Shown: piece after piece, positions 1 to 8,478 of the stretch
How positions within the stretch are numbered: position 1 is the first letter of the stretch
How the letters are laid out: each line of letters begins with the position of its first letter
Assembly (NCBI RefSeq): GCF_900094565.1
Contig: NZ_FMAF01000023.1
Location: forward strand, 1-64,000
Direction of reading: 5' to 3'
Length of the DNA: 64,000 nt
DNA from: Martinezella lusitana
Lineage (GTDB): Bacteria > Pseudomonadota > Alphaproteobacteria > Rhizobiales > Rhizobiaceae
Notes under the pieces: generated by a model
What the model saw: the letters and a program-made list of their open reading frames with translations, nothing else
Database searches by the model: none
What the model was told of the DNA's origin: nothing
Program-made: the position numbers and the translations under genes

Positions 1-35
1 GATACTGTCTTCGTCTCGGTCACGACTCTATGTTG

Positions 36-488
36 CTATTCGCAAATCACCTTTTCCATCTGGATCGCTCCTTGGCCAAGACCCACTAATTCTGTTGGGT
101 CCCAAAGCTTCTCAGACCACCCAGCCTTCAGATAAAAGCCTACCGCGTCAGGGGCAGCATTAACGCGGAGAATGCGGACCCCGCGTCTTTTGGCCTCTGC
201 CTCAATGAAATTGTTTAGCCTGAGACCGTATCCCTTTCGCTGTTTGTGCTGAACGATAGCAACAAGTCTCACTATGCCAGTTTCGCCCCGTTCATCCAGC
301 CGCGCCACCCCGAGCGGCTCTTCGTTCTCAAACAGAAGGAAGGGTGTATTTCCATCGGCGCGATCATCTGGGTGGTTCTCATCGTAAGAGATCGAATGCC
401 GACCCGGCGCAAACAGCACCTTTTGCCGAATGTCGTGCATCGCGCGCCAGTCGTCTGGTATGGTAACGGCTCTCAATTCATACGACAT
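36..488 (-). CDS. GNAT family N-acetyltransferase
   Basis: A 150-residue single-domain acyl-CoA N-acetyltransferase, the usual GNAT length. The central strand GETGIVRLVAIVQHKQRKGYG carries the acetyl-CoA pyrophosphate loop (QRKGYG, around residues 82-87), followed by an EAEAKRRGVRILRVNA helix-strand and an FYLKAGW C-terminal motif typical of the fold. The acceptor substrate cannot be read from the sequence. The start is an ATG with no competing upstream start in frame. It is convergent with nothing visible at the window edge and lies divergent to the amine oxidase, separated from it by about 490 bases, so it does not look like part of that operon. Confidence 0.85.
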   Translation of the reverse strand: MSYELRAVTIPDDWRAMHDIRQKVLFAPGRHSISYDENHPDDRADGNTPFLLFENEEPLGVARLDERGETGIVRLVAIVQHKQRKGYGLRLNNFIEAEAKRRGVRILRVNAAPDAVGFYLKAGWSEKLWDPTELVGLGQGAIQMEKVICE

Positions 489-923
489 CGATCGCGCATC
501 TCCCTTATCTTTCTCGGACCGTACCCAGTCAGCGCCTTTCTTGATGGATCATGGACCGGCGAAGCCACTGAGCAGCTCCAGCGGGTGGCGCGTTCCTCTC
601 GACGTAGAGAATTCCGTGCCTTTGTTTGCATAGCCAGATCCCACGGGAAATCGCCCAAGAATGCATTGTACTCTCACCCGCCCCCGGCGCTGGCTGGGCA
701 CCAGTCGGCCTGCTTATCACACGTGAATGTACTCCGCAGGTCACGCATGCTGCCACTCAATCAGCTTCACCACCACACAAAGTGAGGAACACCCGATTAA
801 ATACAAAACGACAGCCGCTACATCCGCTGGATCGGCAGCGCGTCATCCGCACCGATGCGTTGGTGGTCAGCAGCTTGAATCGCCTGAGTTCGCGATTGCA
901 TCGTTTCCACGCAAGATTTCTAT
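489..923. other. Intergenic stretch, no gene seen
   Basis: About 435 bases between the acetyltransferase and the amine oxidase. Several overlapping open frames exist on both strands, but none has a ribosome binding site, recognisable domain or rhizobial third-position bias. The only clear signal is at its right edge, where the AT-rich promoter/operator region of the oxidase begins. Confidence 0.6.
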
Positions 924-939
924 TTTCATATCTATGAAA
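924..939 (+). promoter_or_regulatory. Palindromic operator, copy 1 (TTTCAT-N4-ATGAAA)
   Basis: A perfect inverted repeat TTTCATATCTATGAAA lies about 40 bases upstream of the oxidase start. The same TTTCAT-N4-ATGAAA arrangement recurs at 2289-2304 in front of the transporter genes. Two identical half-site pairs at the two promoters of one locus suggest a shared repressor; the XRE-cupin protein encoded in the cluster is the natural candidate (inference). Confidence 0.65.
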
Positions 940-977
940 TTAAGTTAGTGATTTTCAGGTTATTGCCGGAGATCAAA

Positions 978-2264
978 ATGCCGTTGCCCCTTGAACTTCA
1001 GTCCGCTTGGCGAGCCAATGCGCGAAGCACAGCCATCGACGTGCCGCTTTCCCCGGCAGAAAGTGTAGACGTCGTCATCGTCGGAGCAGGCTTTTTGGGG
1101 TTGTCGGCTGCGCTTGATCTGGCGCGGCAGGGCAAGAGAGTGAGGGTGCTCGAGGCGAAGGCCGTGGGCGAAGGTGCGTCCGGCTTGAACGGCGGCCAGG
1201 TCATTCCAGGATTGAAATATGATCCGGATTGGCTGCTTGAGAATTTTGGGGAGGCGCGGGGACAGACTTTGATCGCGTTTGCGGCCTCGACGGCGGATTG
1301 TGTCTTCGATCTCATTAGTCGAGAGCTTCTCGACGTTCCCCGGGTTCGAAATGGTTGGATCCAGGCCGCCCACACCGAAAAGGCACTTGCAGCTGCGCGA
1401 CGGCGCGATGCGCAATGGCGCGCCCGAGGAGCCGATGTGCGCATGTTGGACGCACGCGAGATCGAATCCCTGACTGGTGCACGCGGCTATCTCGGCGGCT
1501 GGCTCGATCGTCGCGCTGGCATCATCAATCCGCTATCCTTCGTCAGCGAGTTGGCGGCGACCGCTGCTAAGGCAGGTGTTCAGATCGCCGAACGCACGAA
1601 GGTGCGGTCAGTCAGGCAGGAAAATGGCGGCTGGGTCGTTCAGGTGGCCGATGGCCGATCCGTAAGATCGCGATTCGTCATCATCGCCACCAATGCCTAT
1701 AGCGACCAACTTGTGCCGGGCCTTGCCCGTTCCTTCGTGCCGCTGCACTCATTTCAGATCGCGACGGACCCGCTGCCGGACCATTTGCGACGGATCATTT
1801 TGCCCGACGAACAAGCCGTCTCCGATTCCCGCAGAATCCTCGTCTACTATCGCAAGAGTACGGACGGGAGGCTTGTGCTCGGCGGCAGGGGGCGCATGGC
1901 GGAGCCAAAAAGCAAGAGCGATTGGAAGCATCTGGAGCGTGCGATGCGGCGTCTTTATCCCGAGCTTGCCGACATTCCGATTGCCAGGCGCTGGTTTGGC
2001 CGGGTTGCGATGACGCCCGATCACTTGCCGCACATCCATGAGCCGGAGCCCGGATTGCTGACCGTCGTCGGTTGCCAGGGGCGCGGCGTCGGCGTGATGA
2101 CAGCGCTCGGCCAGAGGTTTGCCCGCTACATCGACACCGGAGATCGCGCCGTGCTGCCTTTTCCCGTCACCCCCATCCGGCCTATTCCTCTTCACGCGTT
2201 CCGGCAGGTCGGTGTCGCCGCGACGATTGCCTGGTATCGGCTGCTGGATGCTCTCGAAAAATGA
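978..2264 (+). CDS. FAD-dependent amine/amino acid oxidoreductase (DAO family, PuuB-like)
   Basis: Flavoprotein of the D-amino-acid oxidase fold, 428 residues. The N-terminal dinucleotide loop VIVGAGFLGLSAALDLARQG binds FAD, and the C-terminal TVVGCQGRGVGVMTALGQ segment closes the FAD site, as in gamma-glutamylputrescine and sarcosine-type oxidases. I chose the ATG at 978 because a GGAG lies 6-7 bases upstream; an in-frame start at 948 would add ten unconvincing residues. It sits ahead of a polyamine-type ABC importer and an aldehyde dehydrogenase, so oxidation of an imported amine to an aldehyde is the likely role. No PuuA-like glutamylation enzyme is present, so the substrate may be a free amine. 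Confidence 0.85.
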   Translation: MPLPLELQSAWRANARSTAIDVPLSPAESVDVVIVGAGFLGLSAALDLARQGKRVRVLEAKAVGEGASGLNGGQVIPGLKYDPDWLLENFGEARGQTLIAFAASTADCVFDLISRELLDVPRVRNGWIQAAHTEKALAAARRRDAQWRARGADVRMLDAREIESLTGARGYLGGWLDRRAGIINPLSFVSELAATAAKAGVQIAERTKVRSVRQENGGWVVQVADGRSVRSRFVIIATNAYSDQLVPGLARSFVPLHSFQIATDPLPDHLRRIILPDEQAVSDSRRILVYYRKSTDGRLVLGGRGRMAEPKSKSDWKHLERAMRRLYPELADIPIARRWFGRVAMTPDHLPHIHEPEPGLLTVVGCQGRGVGVMTALGQRFARYIDTGDRAVLPFPVTPIRPIPLHAFRQVGVAATIAWYRLLDALEK

Positions 2265-2280
2265 GCATGGAATATCACGC

Positions 2281-2312
2281 TTGACATTTTTCATAAAAAT
2301 GAAAAATATAAG
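2281..2312 (+). promoter_or_regulatory. Promoter of transporter operon with overlapping operator copy 2
   Basis: TTGACA at 2281-2286 resembles a sigma-70 -35 box, and an AT-rich AAATAT/TATAAG lies 17-20 bases later. Overlapping the spacer is an inverted repeat ATTTTTCAT-AAAA-ATGAAAAAT (2286-2307) whose core TTTCAT-N4-ATGAAA matches the site upstream of the oxidase. A further half site TTTCAT lies at 2318-2323. Binding here would directly occlude RNA polymerase, pointing to repression. Confidence 0.65.
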
Positions 2313-2341
2313 CTGAATTTCATTTTATTGCAGGCCGCACC

Positions 2342-3223
2342 ATGATCAATCAAGGCGTTCCGTCTCGAATATTCGACAGGACACGGATCTTCCGCGGCGC
2401 CATGCTATCGCCCGGCGCGATCGTAACGTTCGTGCTGGTGCTCTTTGCCGTCAGCCTTGTGGTGTTCCTGTCGTTTCGTATCAATGATGGTTCGTTGTTG
2501 GGCGCCGGCATCTCTGTGCAGAACTTCGCCACTGTCATTTCGGATCCGCTCTACGGGCTCGTAGTGTTGCGATCGTTGACGATCGCTGGGCTCGTAACGC
2601 TTGCAACGGTCGTGACAGCCTATCCGGTCGCCTATTATCTCGCGTTTCATGCCGGCCAGCGCCGCAGCCTGATCCTCTTCCTCGTTACGCTGCCGTTCTG
2701 GACGAGTTATCTGCTGCGCGTGTTCGCCTGGAAAATCGTGCTTGCCTACAATGGCGTGCTGAATTCGGCGTTGATGCTCTCCGGTCTTTCGTCCGAGCCG
2801 TCAACATTGTTTCTGAATACCCCGTCGGCCGTGGTGCTGACGCTTGCCCACGCCTATGCCCCCTTTGCCATCCTGCCGATCTTCGTCGCGCTCGAGACCA
2901 TCCCGAGATCGTTAGTGGAGGCGGCGGCCGATCTCGGAGCGCGGCCCTTCACGACATTTCGGCGAGTCATATTGCCCAATTCCATGCCGGGGGTACTGTC
3001 GGCGGCCGTCGTCGTCTTTGTGCCGACAGTCGGGGACTACGTCACGCCGGCTCTGATCGGCGGGCCGACAAGCACGATGATCGGCTCTTTGGTGCAGGCG
3101 CAGTTCGGGAAGGCCAATGACTGGCCGTTCGGCGCCGCTCTGGCGGTTATGGTCATGCTGGTCATTCTTGCCGTGGTTCTCGTTGTCCGCCAGGCGGACC
3201 GCCTATTTGGGAGCCGGACATGA
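2342..3223 (+). CDS. ABC transporter permease, PotB-type (spermidine/putrescine family)
   Basis: Inner-membrane subunit of an ABC importer, 293 residues, with about six hydrophobic segments. The coupling loop that docks on the ATPase is visible as EAAADLGARPFTTFRRVILP, the EAA motif, around residues 200-220. The N-terminal ~20 residues are cytoplasmic. The stop overlaps the start of the next permease by four bases (ATGA), so the two are translationally coupled. Together with the second permease, the periplasmic protein and the ATPase downstream it forms a complete PotABCD-type importer. Family membership indicates a polyamine-like or other small cationic substrate; the exact ligand is not determinable. 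Confidence 0.9.
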   Translation: MINQGVPSRIFDRTRIFRGAMLSPGAIVTFVLVLFAVSLVVFLSFRINDGSLLGAGISVQNFATVISDPLYGLVVLRSLTIAGLVTLATVVTAYPVAYYLAFHAGQRRSLILFLVTLPFWTSYLLRVFAWKIVLAYNGVLNSALMLSGLSSEPSTLFLNTPSAVVLTLAHAYAPFAILPIFVALETIPRSLVEAAADLGARPFTTFRRVILPNSMPGVLSAAVVVFVPTVGDYVTPALIGGPTSTMIGSLVQAQFGKANDWPFGAALAVMVMLVILAVVLVVRQADRLFGSRT

Positions 3224-4038
3224 AGCGCCGGCAAATGAACGCTGCAAGAGGGGGATGGCTGCGTTGGTATGTCGGGCTTTACCTGGTCTTCCTATATTTG
3301 CCGGTCGCGCTGATACCGCTCTTTTCTTTCAACGATTCCATACAGGCCGCCTTTCCGCTGAAGGGTTTCACCTTCGCCTGGTATGAAACATTGATCGGAA
3401 ACGAGACACTGACTGGCGCGCTCATGACCAGCATCTCGATCGGTCTCGCGGCGGCAGTTATCGCTACTCTTTGCGGCATCACCATCTCCTATATGGATAC
3501 GCAGGTTCGTTCTCCCTTCGCCAAGCTTATCTCCGGTATCGCTCGCCTGCCGATCCTCATTCCCGGCGTGGTGGTCGGCATTTCGCTGCTGATCCTCGTG
3601 AACCTGCTGGGCTTTGGTCCCTCGCGGCTCGCGATCGTGCTCGGCCATGTTCTCGTCTGCCTGCCGACGACGGTCATCATCATGCGCGGCCGTTTCGCGT
3701 CCATTCCGCGCAGCATTCCCGAGGCCGCCGAGGATCTCGGGGCAGGGGAGTTGATCATTTTCCGGCGCATCATGCTGCCTCTGGCGCTACCAGCCATCGG
3801 CTCGGCCTTTATGCTCGCCTTTCTCACCTCGTTCGACGAATTCATCGTGGCTTTTTTTCTGGCCGGCACGCAGCCGACCCTTCCACTCTACATCTGGAGC
3901 CAACTGCGGTTTCCAAAATCGCTTCCGACAGTGATGGCTCTCGGAACGGTCATTCTCGCGGTGTCGATCATCATTGCCGGATGCGCCGAGCTTTTGCGGC
4001 AGCGCGGGCTTTCGCGTTCTACGTCTTCCAGTGCCTGA
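3220..4038 (+). CDS. ABC transporter permease, PotC-type
   Basis: Second membrane subunit of the same importer, 272 residues, six predicted membrane spans. The EAA coupling motif is EAAEDLGAGELIIFRRIMLP, around residues 170-190. The start overlaps the preceding stop (ATGA). The C terminus GLSRSTSSSA is hydrophilic and cytoplasmic. It ends about 30 bases before the binding-protein gene, in keeping with a single transcript. Confidence 0.9.
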   Translation: MKRRQMNAARGGWLRWYVGLYLVFLYLPVALIPLFSFNDSIQAAFPLKGFTFAWYETLIGNETLTGALMTSISIGLAAAVIATLCGITISYMDTQVRSPFAKLISGIARLPILIPGVVVGISLLILVNLLGFGPSRLAIVLGHVLVCLPTTVIIMRGRFASIPRSIPEAAEDLGAGELIIFRRIMLPLALPAIGSAFMLAFLTSFDEFIVAFFLAGTQPTLPLYIWSQLRFPKSLPTVMALGTVILAVSIIIAGCAELLRQRGLSRSTSSSA

Positions 4039-4066
4039 AATGAGAAAAATCACAAGAGGAACTGCC

Positions 4067-5140
4067 ATGAAACATGATCATCGAGGAAGTTTCGCCAGAG
4101 GTGCATCGCGCGCCCTCACGGCTGTGGCCCTTTCGCTGTCGCTTGGCCTGCCGGCCTTGGCTGCCGATAAACTCACCTACTTCACCTGGTCGGGCTATGA
4201 GCTTCCCGACTTTCACAAGACATTCACTGCGGCCCATCCCGACGGCGTCGACATCTCCGTCTTCGGCGACGACGACGATGCCTTTACCAAGGTGAAGGCC
4301 GGGTTCCACCCGGATCTTGCACATCCTTGCTATGACAAGATTGCCCGCTGGAACAAGGAAGGCTTGCTGCAGCCGATCGATACCGCCAAGATCAAGAATT
4401 GGGACAAGATCTTCCCGGTCTTCCGCAACCTGCCGGATATTCAGGCCGGCGCGGGCAAGGTCTGGATGGTTCCTTGGGATTGGGGCAACACTTCTGTGCT
4501 CTATCGCACCGACCTCGTGAAGAATCCTGAACAGAGCTGGAACCTGTTGTGGGACAAGCAGTATGCCGGCCGCATCGCAACGATCGATGCCGTGCACGAT
4601 ACGCCGGTCGTCGCCGCGCTTTTGGCCGGCGTCAGCCCCTTCGATATGACGCAGGAACAGCTGGGCAAGGTTGCAGACAAGCTGCGTGAGCAGCGTCCGC
4701 TCGTCTCGGCCTATACGACCGACATGACCTCCGTCGAACAATCGCTCGCAAGCGGCCAGTTAGTTGCGGCGATGACCTGGAACGCATCCGCAGTCGCATT
4801 GAAGAAGCAGGGCGTGCCGGTGGAATTCATGAAGCCGAAGGAAGGCATGCTCACCTGGGCCTGCGGCTTCGTCATGCTCAAGGACGCGAAGAATACCGAT
4901 CTTGCCTATGACTTCATCAATAGCCGACTTGAGGCGGAATCGGGCAAGGCACTCATCGAAAATTACGGCTATGGTGCGTCGACTACATCCGCCTTTGCTG
5001 CTGTTCCAAAGGACGAGTTGGAGAACTTGCAGCTCCCGCCGGATCCTGAAACCATGCTGAAATCGACCGTCTTTACCGGCCCGATGAAGCAGAACGACGA
5101 TCTTGCCAAGATGTTTGAGAAGGTTAAGGCAGGCGGCTGA
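4067..5140 (+). CDS. Periplasmic substrate-binding protein, PotD/PotF-type
   Basis: Solute-binding protein of 357 residues. A signal peptide with a basic N terminus and a hydrophobic core ends in PALA, before the mature DKLTYFTWSGYELPDF. The opening YFTWSGY strand and the later WDWGNTSVLYRTDLV are typical of the spermidine/putrescine family, where aromatic and acidic residues clamp the amine. I chose the ATG at 4067, preceded by AAGAGGA; a longer in-frame opening overlaps the permease gene. A stable hairpin directly follows the stop, which would set this transcript's level apart from the downstream regulator. Confidence 0.9.
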   Translation: MKHDHRGSFARGASRALTAVALSLSLGLPALAADKLTYFTWSGYELPDFHKTFTAAHPDGVDISVFGDDDDAFTKVKAGFHPDLAHPCYDKIARWNKEGLLQPIDTAKIKNWDKIFPVFRNLPDIQAGAGKVWMVPWDWGNTSVLYRTDLVKNPEQSWNLLWDKQYAGRIATIDAVHDTPVVAALLAGVSPFDMTQEQLGKVADKLREQRPLVSAYTTDMTSVEQSLASGQLVAAMTWNASAVALKKQGVPVEFMKPKEGMLTWACGFVMLKDAKNTDLAYDFINSRLEAESGKALIENYGYGASTTSAFAAVPKDELENLQLPPDPETMLKSTVFTGPMKQNDDLAKMFEKVKAGG

Positions 5141-5153
5141 GCTTGCTATTCTT

Positions 5154-5177
5154 GGCCCGGATGCGATTGTCCGGGCC
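5154..5177 (+). terminator. Intercistronic hairpin after binding-protein gene
   Basis: GGCCCGGA and TCCGGGCC form a perfect 8-bp stem with an 8-base loop, followed by ATTTCC rather than a true U tract. It is more likely a transcript-stabilising or partial termination element than a full terminator, since the regulator and ATPase follow on the same strand. Confidence 0.5.
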
Positions 5178-5205
5178 ATTTCCAATATTTGAATATGGAG
5201 AGCCG

Positions 5206-5817
5206 ATGGACGCGGACGAATTGACGAGCAGGGCGGAGCGTGAGGCCGATGAGGCCGATGTCCGCGTAGGCCGGCGCGTGCGGGCCTTGCGGCTCGAAAA
5301 GAACCTGTCGCTGGCGGATCTTGCGTCCAGAGCAGGAATATCGATCGGGGCGCTTAGCCAGATCGAACGCGGTATGTCATCGCTGCGCGTGCGTGTCATC
5401 TGGCCGCTGGCCGCAGCACTCGACGTGGAGCCGTCAGCGCTGATCGCCGACGGCAGTGAGCCCGTGAACGACCTCTACTGCGTGCGGGCAACCAGCCGTC
5501 GTCCCTTGCCGGTCCATTCGGAAGGGATTACCAAGGATCTTCTGTCGCCTCCCGGTGCATCCCTGACCGGCATGGTGGTCACCGTCGAGCCCGGTGGCGG
5601 CACGGATGCCTATGCCCACAGCGGCCACGAATTCGGTATCGTCACGACCGGTGAGGCCGAACTGGTAGTTGATTCCACGCGATATCTGCTAAAGACCGGC
5701 GACAGTTTCGCTTTCAAGAGCACCTTGCTGCATTCTTTCCGCAATCCCGGCACGGAACGCTGCACCATCGTATGGGTGAACACGACGAAGCCTTCAGAGG
5801 CGCGTGATGGCGATTGA
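5206..5817 (+). CDS. XRE-family transcriptional regulator with C-terminal cupin domain
   Basis: 203-residue DNA-binding regulator. Residues ~20-75 form a helix-turn-helix (VRALRLEKNLSLADLASRAGISIGALSQIERG in outline, with recognition helix around IGALSQIE). Residues ~120-195 form a cupin barrel with GHEFGIVTTGEAELVVD and the SFRNPGTERCTIVWVNT strands. This architecture is that of PuuR-like repressors, which sense polyamines or their derivatives through the cupin. The ATG at 5206 is chosen because of GGAG at 5197; a longer frame from 5143 lacks a good site. It overlaps the following ATPase start. Likely target: the TTTCAT-N4-ATGAAA sites upstream of the oxidase and transporter genes. Confidence 0.88.
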   Translation: MDADELTSRAEREADEADVRVGRRVRALRLEKNLSLADLASRAGISIGALSQIERGMSSLRVRVIWPLAAALDVEPSALIADGSEPVNDLYCVRATSRRPLPVHSEGITKDLLSPPGASLTGMVVTVEPGGGTDAYAHSGHEFGIVTTGEAELVVDSTRYLLKTGDSFAFKSTLLHSFRNPGTERCTIVWVNTTKPSEARDGD

Positions 5818-6892
5818 TGCCTTGCTTCGCCTGGAGAAGGTCTCCAAGCATTTCGCAGGCGGCATTGTCGGCCTGAATAATATCGACCTTTCGATTGCAG
5901 AAGGAGAGTTCCTGAGCCTTCTCGGTCCTTCGGGCTGCGGCAAGACCACCACGCTGCGTGTCATCGCGGGCTTCGAAGCTCCGACCGAGGGAGAGGTTCG
6001 GCTCGACGGAAGAGACATTACGCTCCTTCGCGCGTTCGACCGTCCGGTCAACACGGTGTTCCAGGACTATGCGCTTTTCCCGCACATGTCTGTTGCCGAA
6101 AATGTCGGCTTCGGCCTATCGCTCCGAAAGATTGCCGGCCCCGAGCGCCGTAAGCGCGTTTCCGCAGCGCTCGACATGGTTGGGCTGGCCGACAAGATCA
6201 ATCAGCGCGTTCAGGCGCTTTCCGGCGGCCAGCGTCAGCGCGTGGCGCTTGCAAGAGCGATCATCTGCGAACCACGCGTTCTTCTTCTCGACGAGCCTCT
6301 TTCCGCGCTCGACGCGCATCTGCGCGAGCAGATGCAGGTGGAGTTGAAACGGTTGCAGCGGGAGCTGGGCACGACATTCGTGATGGTCACGCATGACCAG
6401 ACCGAGGCTCTGTCGATATCCGATCGCATCGTCGTCATGAACAAGGCTGCTATTGAGCAGATCGCCTCGCCATCAGTGCTTTACGATCAGCCGGCGACAA
6501 CCTTCGTTGCAGGATTCATCGGGACGATGAACCTGCTGAATGCACGCCTGGTCAGCCGCGAAACGGGGACCCTGCGCTTCGCCGCCGGCGCTCTCTCCCT
6601 CGATATGCCGGCAACCGGAGCCATCGAGCTGCGGTCGGGCGATGGCGTGATCATAGGTGTTCGTCCTGAGGATATTCTGGTCTCGCACGAACGCAGCGAA
6701 GGTTCAGTCGGCGTCGCTGTGGAAGGCGTCGTTTTCCATGGGCGCAGTTTGCGAGTCCATCTTCTCGCCGAAGACAAATATAGCCTGACGGCCGACATAC
6801 CCAGGCAATCAGCGCATGCCGCCTTGGCGACTGGCGACCGCTTCTTTGCCTCGCTCCGACCAGGCGCCTCTTGCCCGATACTTCCGGCCTGA
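5807..6892 (+). CDS. ABC transporter ATP-binding protein, PotA-type
   Basis: Cytoplasmic ATPase of 361 residues. Walker A GPSGCGKTT, signature LSGGQRQRVALARA, Walker B LLLDEPLSALD and the switch histidine in VMVTHDQ are all present in the first 210 residues. The remaining ~130 residues form the TOBE/OB regulatory domain (IGVRPEDI). The ATG at 5807 has AGAGG about 7 bases upstream; a GTG one codon earlier is also possible. The gene overlaps the end of the regulator gene, an unusual insertion of the regulator between binding protein and ATPase. Confidence 0.92.
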   Translation: MAIDALLRLEKVSKHFAGGIVGLNNIDLSIAEGEFLSLLGPSGCGKTTTLRVIAGFEAPTEGEVRLDGRDITLLRAFDRPVNTVFQDYALFPHMSVAENVGFGLSLRKIAGPERRKRVSAALDMVGLADKINQRVQALSGGQRQRVALARAIICEPRVLLLDEPLSALDAHLREQMQVELKRLQRELGTTFVMVTHDQTEALSISDRIVVMNKAAIEQIASPSVLYDQPATTFVAGFIGTMNLLNARLVSRETGTLRFAAGALSLDMPATGAIELRSGDGVIIGVRPEDILVSHERSEGSVGVAVEGVVFHGRSLRVHLLAEDKYSLTADIPRQSAHAALATGDRFFASLRPGASCPILPA

Positions 6893-6917
6893 GCACACCA
6901 ACGACAATGGAGAACAC

Positions 6918-8342
6918 ATGAACAATCACCTGAAATTCTTCATCGACGGTTCCTGGGTCGATCCCGTTGCCCCCAAGACGATTGAGGTCATCGATCCATC
7001 GACGGAGGAAGTCTATACCGCAATATCCGCAGGCTCGGCTGCAGACGTCGATAAAGCGGTCGCAGCGGCAAAGAGCGCCTTTGCGAGCTTTTCATTGACG
7101 TCCAAGGAAGAGCGTCTGGTGCTCCTAAAACGGATTCTCGAATGCTACAACGAGCGCTTCGAGGATATCGCTCAGGCAGTCAGCCAGGAAATGGGCGCGC
7201 CTCTTCCGTTCGCGCGGGATTCCCAGGCATGGGCCGGACGCGGACACATGGAAGCGACCATCGCCGCTTTCGAGGACTATCAGTTCACTGAAAAGCGCGG
7301 CTCAACCACTGTCATCAAGGAGCCGATCGGAGTCTGCGCGCTGATCACGCCGTGGAACTGGCCGCTGAACCAGATCGTTTGCAAGGTTGCGCCGGCGATC
7401 GCGGCAGGATGCACCGTGGTTTTGAAGCCCTCGGAAATCGCGCCGATCAGCGGCATCATCTTTGCGGAAGTGATGGCGGCGGCTGGTACGCCGAAGGGCG
7501 TCTTCAATCTGGTGAACGGCACCGGTCCCGATGTCGGGCAGGTCATGGCGGGGCATCCGGATGTTGACATGGTCTCGTTCACGGGTTCTACGCGTGCCGG
7601 TATCATCGTCGCCAAAACTGCCGCCGACACAGTCAAGCGTGTCGCTCAGGAACTTGGCGGCAAGTCGGCCAATATCATCCTGCCCGACGCGGATTTCGAG
7701 ACTGCTGTGACCAAGGGCGTCCAGGGTTGCTTCAGCAATACCGGCCAGTCTTGCGATGCGCCGACCCGTATGCTGGTGCCGGCCGACCGTCATGAGGACG
7801 CTTTGGCAATCGCCGGGAAGGCTGCCGAGGCCTTCAAGACAGGCGATCCGCGCGCCGATGGCGTCGATCTTGGGCCAGTCGTCAGCCAGATCCAATACGA
7901 CAAGATCCAGCGGTTGATCGAAAGCGGCATCAGCGAGGGTGCGACCTTGGTAACGGGCGGCCTGGGCCGGCCGGAGGGATTGAACCGTGGCTATTATATC
8001 CGCCCGACGGTTTTCGGACACGTGACGCCCGAAATGACGATTTCGCGCGAGGAGATCTTCGGCCCGGTTCTGTCGATCATCTCCTACAAGGACGAGGAGG
8101 ATGCCGTGCGCATTGCAAATGACACCGTGTACGGCCTTGCTGCCTATGTTCAATCGACGAACATCGATAACGCACGCGCCATCGCGAAACGCATGCGCGC
8201 CGGCTCGGTCTATCTCAACTATCCAGCCTGGGACACGTTCGCACCTTTCGGCGGCTACAAACAATCGGGAAATGGGCGTGAATATGCCGACTGGGCAATC
8301 CACGATTTCCTGGAAATAAAGGGTGTCGTCGGTTGGGCCTAA
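6918..8342 (+). CDS. NAD(P)-dependent aldehyde dehydrogenase
   Basis: 474-residue ALDH-superfamily enzyme. The catalytic cysteine is C279 in GQSCDAPTR and the general base is E245 in QELGGKSANI, at the canonical 34-residue distance. PWNWPLNQ and SFTGSTRAG mark the cofactor site. The ATG at 6918 is preceded by a TGGAGA site; an in-frame opening inside the ATPase gene is rejected. In this operon it would oxidise the aldehyde produced by the flavin amine oxidase to an acid, the same logic as PuuB-PuuC, although the specific aldehyde is not known. The GQSCDAPTR form is common in a rhizobial ALDH subgroup rather than in PuuC itself. Confidence 0.9.
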   Translation: MNNHLKFFIDGSWVDPVAPKTIEVIDPSTEEVYTAISAGSAADVDKAVAAAKSAFASFSLTSKEERLVLLKRILECYNERFEDIAQAVSQEMGAPLPFARDSQAWAGRGHMEATIAAFEDYQFTEKRGSTTVIKEPIGVCALITPWNWPLNQIVCKVAPAIAAGCTVVLKPSEIAPISGIIFAEVMAAAGTPKGVFNLVNGTGPDVGQVMAGHPDVDMVSFTGSTRAGIIVAKTAADTVKRVAQELGGKSANIILPDADFETAVTKGVQGCFSNTGQSCDAPTRMLVPADRHEDALAIAGKAAEAFKTGDPRADGVDLGPVVSQIQYDKIQRLIESGISEGATLVTGGLGRPEGLNRGYYIRPTVFGHVTPEMTISREEIFGPVLSIISYKDEEDAVRIANDTVYGLAAYVQSTNIDNARAIAKRMRAGSVYLNYPAWDTFAPFGGYKQSGNGREYADWAIHDFLEIKGVVGWA

Positions 8343-8354
8343 CCGGGTGGCAGT

Positions 8355-8369
8355 CAGCGCGAGGCGCTG
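8355..8369. terminator. Short hairpin between convergent genes
   Basis: CAGCGC-GAG-GCGCTG is a perfect 6-bp stem with a 3-base loop just downstream of the aldehyde dehydrogenase. No run of T follows on either strand, so termination by this hairpin alone is doubtful. Confidence 0.3.
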
Positions 8370-8478
8370 GATGTCCTTCCGTCAAAGGTGATCGAGACGC
8401 AAATGCTTGCATTGCGCTTGCCCCCTTCGGACGTGGATTGTCCACATCATTCATCATATCAACGACGGTAGGCGGGCT

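Noticed and set aside
246..785. A 179-codon plus-strand frame overlapping the acetyltransferase
   Set aside because: Antisense to a convincing GNAT gene; no domain, no ribosome site, Arg/Pro/His-rich shadow composition.
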